Below are positions 5,800-6,136 of a DNA stretch of 6,136 nucleotides, one piece after another (position 1 is the first letter of the stretch; every line of letters begins with the position of its first letter). This DNA comes from Pseudomonadota bacterium (GTDB lineage Bacteria > Pseudomonadota > Alphaproteobacteria > Sphingomonadales > Sphingomonadaceae): NCBI GenBank assembly GCA_023427285.1, contig JAEZBH010000203.1, positions 1 to 6,136 on the forward strand, read 5' to 3'. The notes below the pieces were generated by a model that was not told the origin of the DNA, did no database searches, and saw only the letters and a list, made by a program, of their open reading frames with translations. The position numbers were made by a program, and so were the translations under genes.

Positions 5800-6136
5800 T
5801 TAGCGGTTCAGGAACGTCCGCACCAGATCGGCAATCTGATCGGTCTCAAGGTCGAACAGGCCATGGCCAAGGCCGGGCAGTTCAACATAGTCAGCGCCTT
5901 GAACGCGAGAGGCGTTGTCGCGCGTTGGCTGCCACAGGTCATCTTCCGGGTTGAGGATGAGGGTGTCATGCGTCAGCTCGTCAAGCGCGGCCTGAAAATC
6001 GTAACGGTAAACCGCATCATATCCCCAGGGTGCGCGCGCGCCGGGGCGCAGATTTTCAGTGAGCGAGGCGTGCTTCCAGTCCGCACTAATGCGCGGATCG
6101 AACAGCGTTTGCATCAGCTGCCACATCGCCATGAGG
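5800..6136 (-). CDS. Alpha/beta-hydrolase fold protein, C-terminal part only
   Basis: C-terminal 110 or so residues of a protein read on the minus strand. The stop codon TAA is at 5802-5800 and the frame is still open at the window edge, so the ATG at 6132 is probably internal. The end of an alpha/beta-hydrolase is recognisable. A beta strand, DTLILNPEDDLW (residues 56-67 counted from that Met), carries the likely catalytic acid at Asp64 or Asp65. The catalytic histidine is in LPGLGHGLFD (His90), followed by the final helix DQIADLVRTFLNR. The nucleophile elbow (GxSxG) and the oxyanion region are outside the window, so substrate class (esterase, lipase, epoxide hydrolase, C-C hydrolase) cannot be decided. 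It converges on the four-gene operon and shares its terminator, so it is transcribed independently. Confidence 0.85.
   Translation of the reverse strand, partial: LMAMWQLMQTLFDPRISADWKHASLTENLRPGARAPWGYDAVYRYDFQAALDELTHDTLILNPEDDLWQPTRDNASRVQGADYVELPGLGHGLFDLETDQIADLVRTFLNR

Noticed and set aside
1..6136. CRISPR array, tRNA/rRNA genes, insertion sequence ends or integrase
   Set aside because: I saw no regularly spaced repeats, cloverleaf-like sequences, terminal inverted repeats or transposase/integrase motifs on either strand.

Overview
The window is about 60% GC and gene-dense. It looks like a Gram-negative, probably alphaproteobacterial chromosome (Hyphomonadaceae/Caulobacterales or Sphingomonadales type). 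The support is an outer-membrane TonB-dependent receptor with a C-terminal aromatic residue, strong G/C third-position bias, Shine-Dalgarno-led genes and tight gene spacing. The lineage is an inference from style, not from a marker gene.

Layout. Bases 1-2106 (+) are most of a TonB-dependent receptor whose signal peptide, TonB box and first part of the plug lie upstream of the window. It is closed by a strong intrinsic terminator (2136-2175). A more AT-rich gap then carries a weak candidate promoter, followed by a compact four-gene unit on the same strand. This unit holds a GPH/MelB-type 12-TM symporter (2292-3674), an RraA/HMG-aldolase-like protein (3671-4369, start overlapping the previous stop as ATGA), a class I SAM-dependent methyltransferase with a long unassigned N-terminal region (4387-5415), and a 92-residue helical protein of unknown function (5427-5705). 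The unit ends at a hairpin terminator (5748-5780). That terminator is built to work in both directions, because the last gene, the C-terminal part of an alpha/beta-hydrolase on the minus strand (5800-6136), converges on it.

How it may fit together (inference). The receptor could bring a small organic ligand across the outer membrane and the symporter could carry it across the inner membrane. The RraA-like protein and the methyltransferase could then act on it or on a product. The substrate cannot be read from sequence. Two details argue against the textbook activities. By eye alignment, the symporter keeps both MelB cation-site aspartates but lacks the galactoside-binding aspartates. The RraA-like protein lacks both the Asp and the Arg of the D-X20-R-D aldolase signature. 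The most unusual part of the window is therefore the 2292-5705 cassette, a possible undescribed uptake and modification module. Nothing in the window is a CRISPR array, tRNA, rRNA or insertion sequence.
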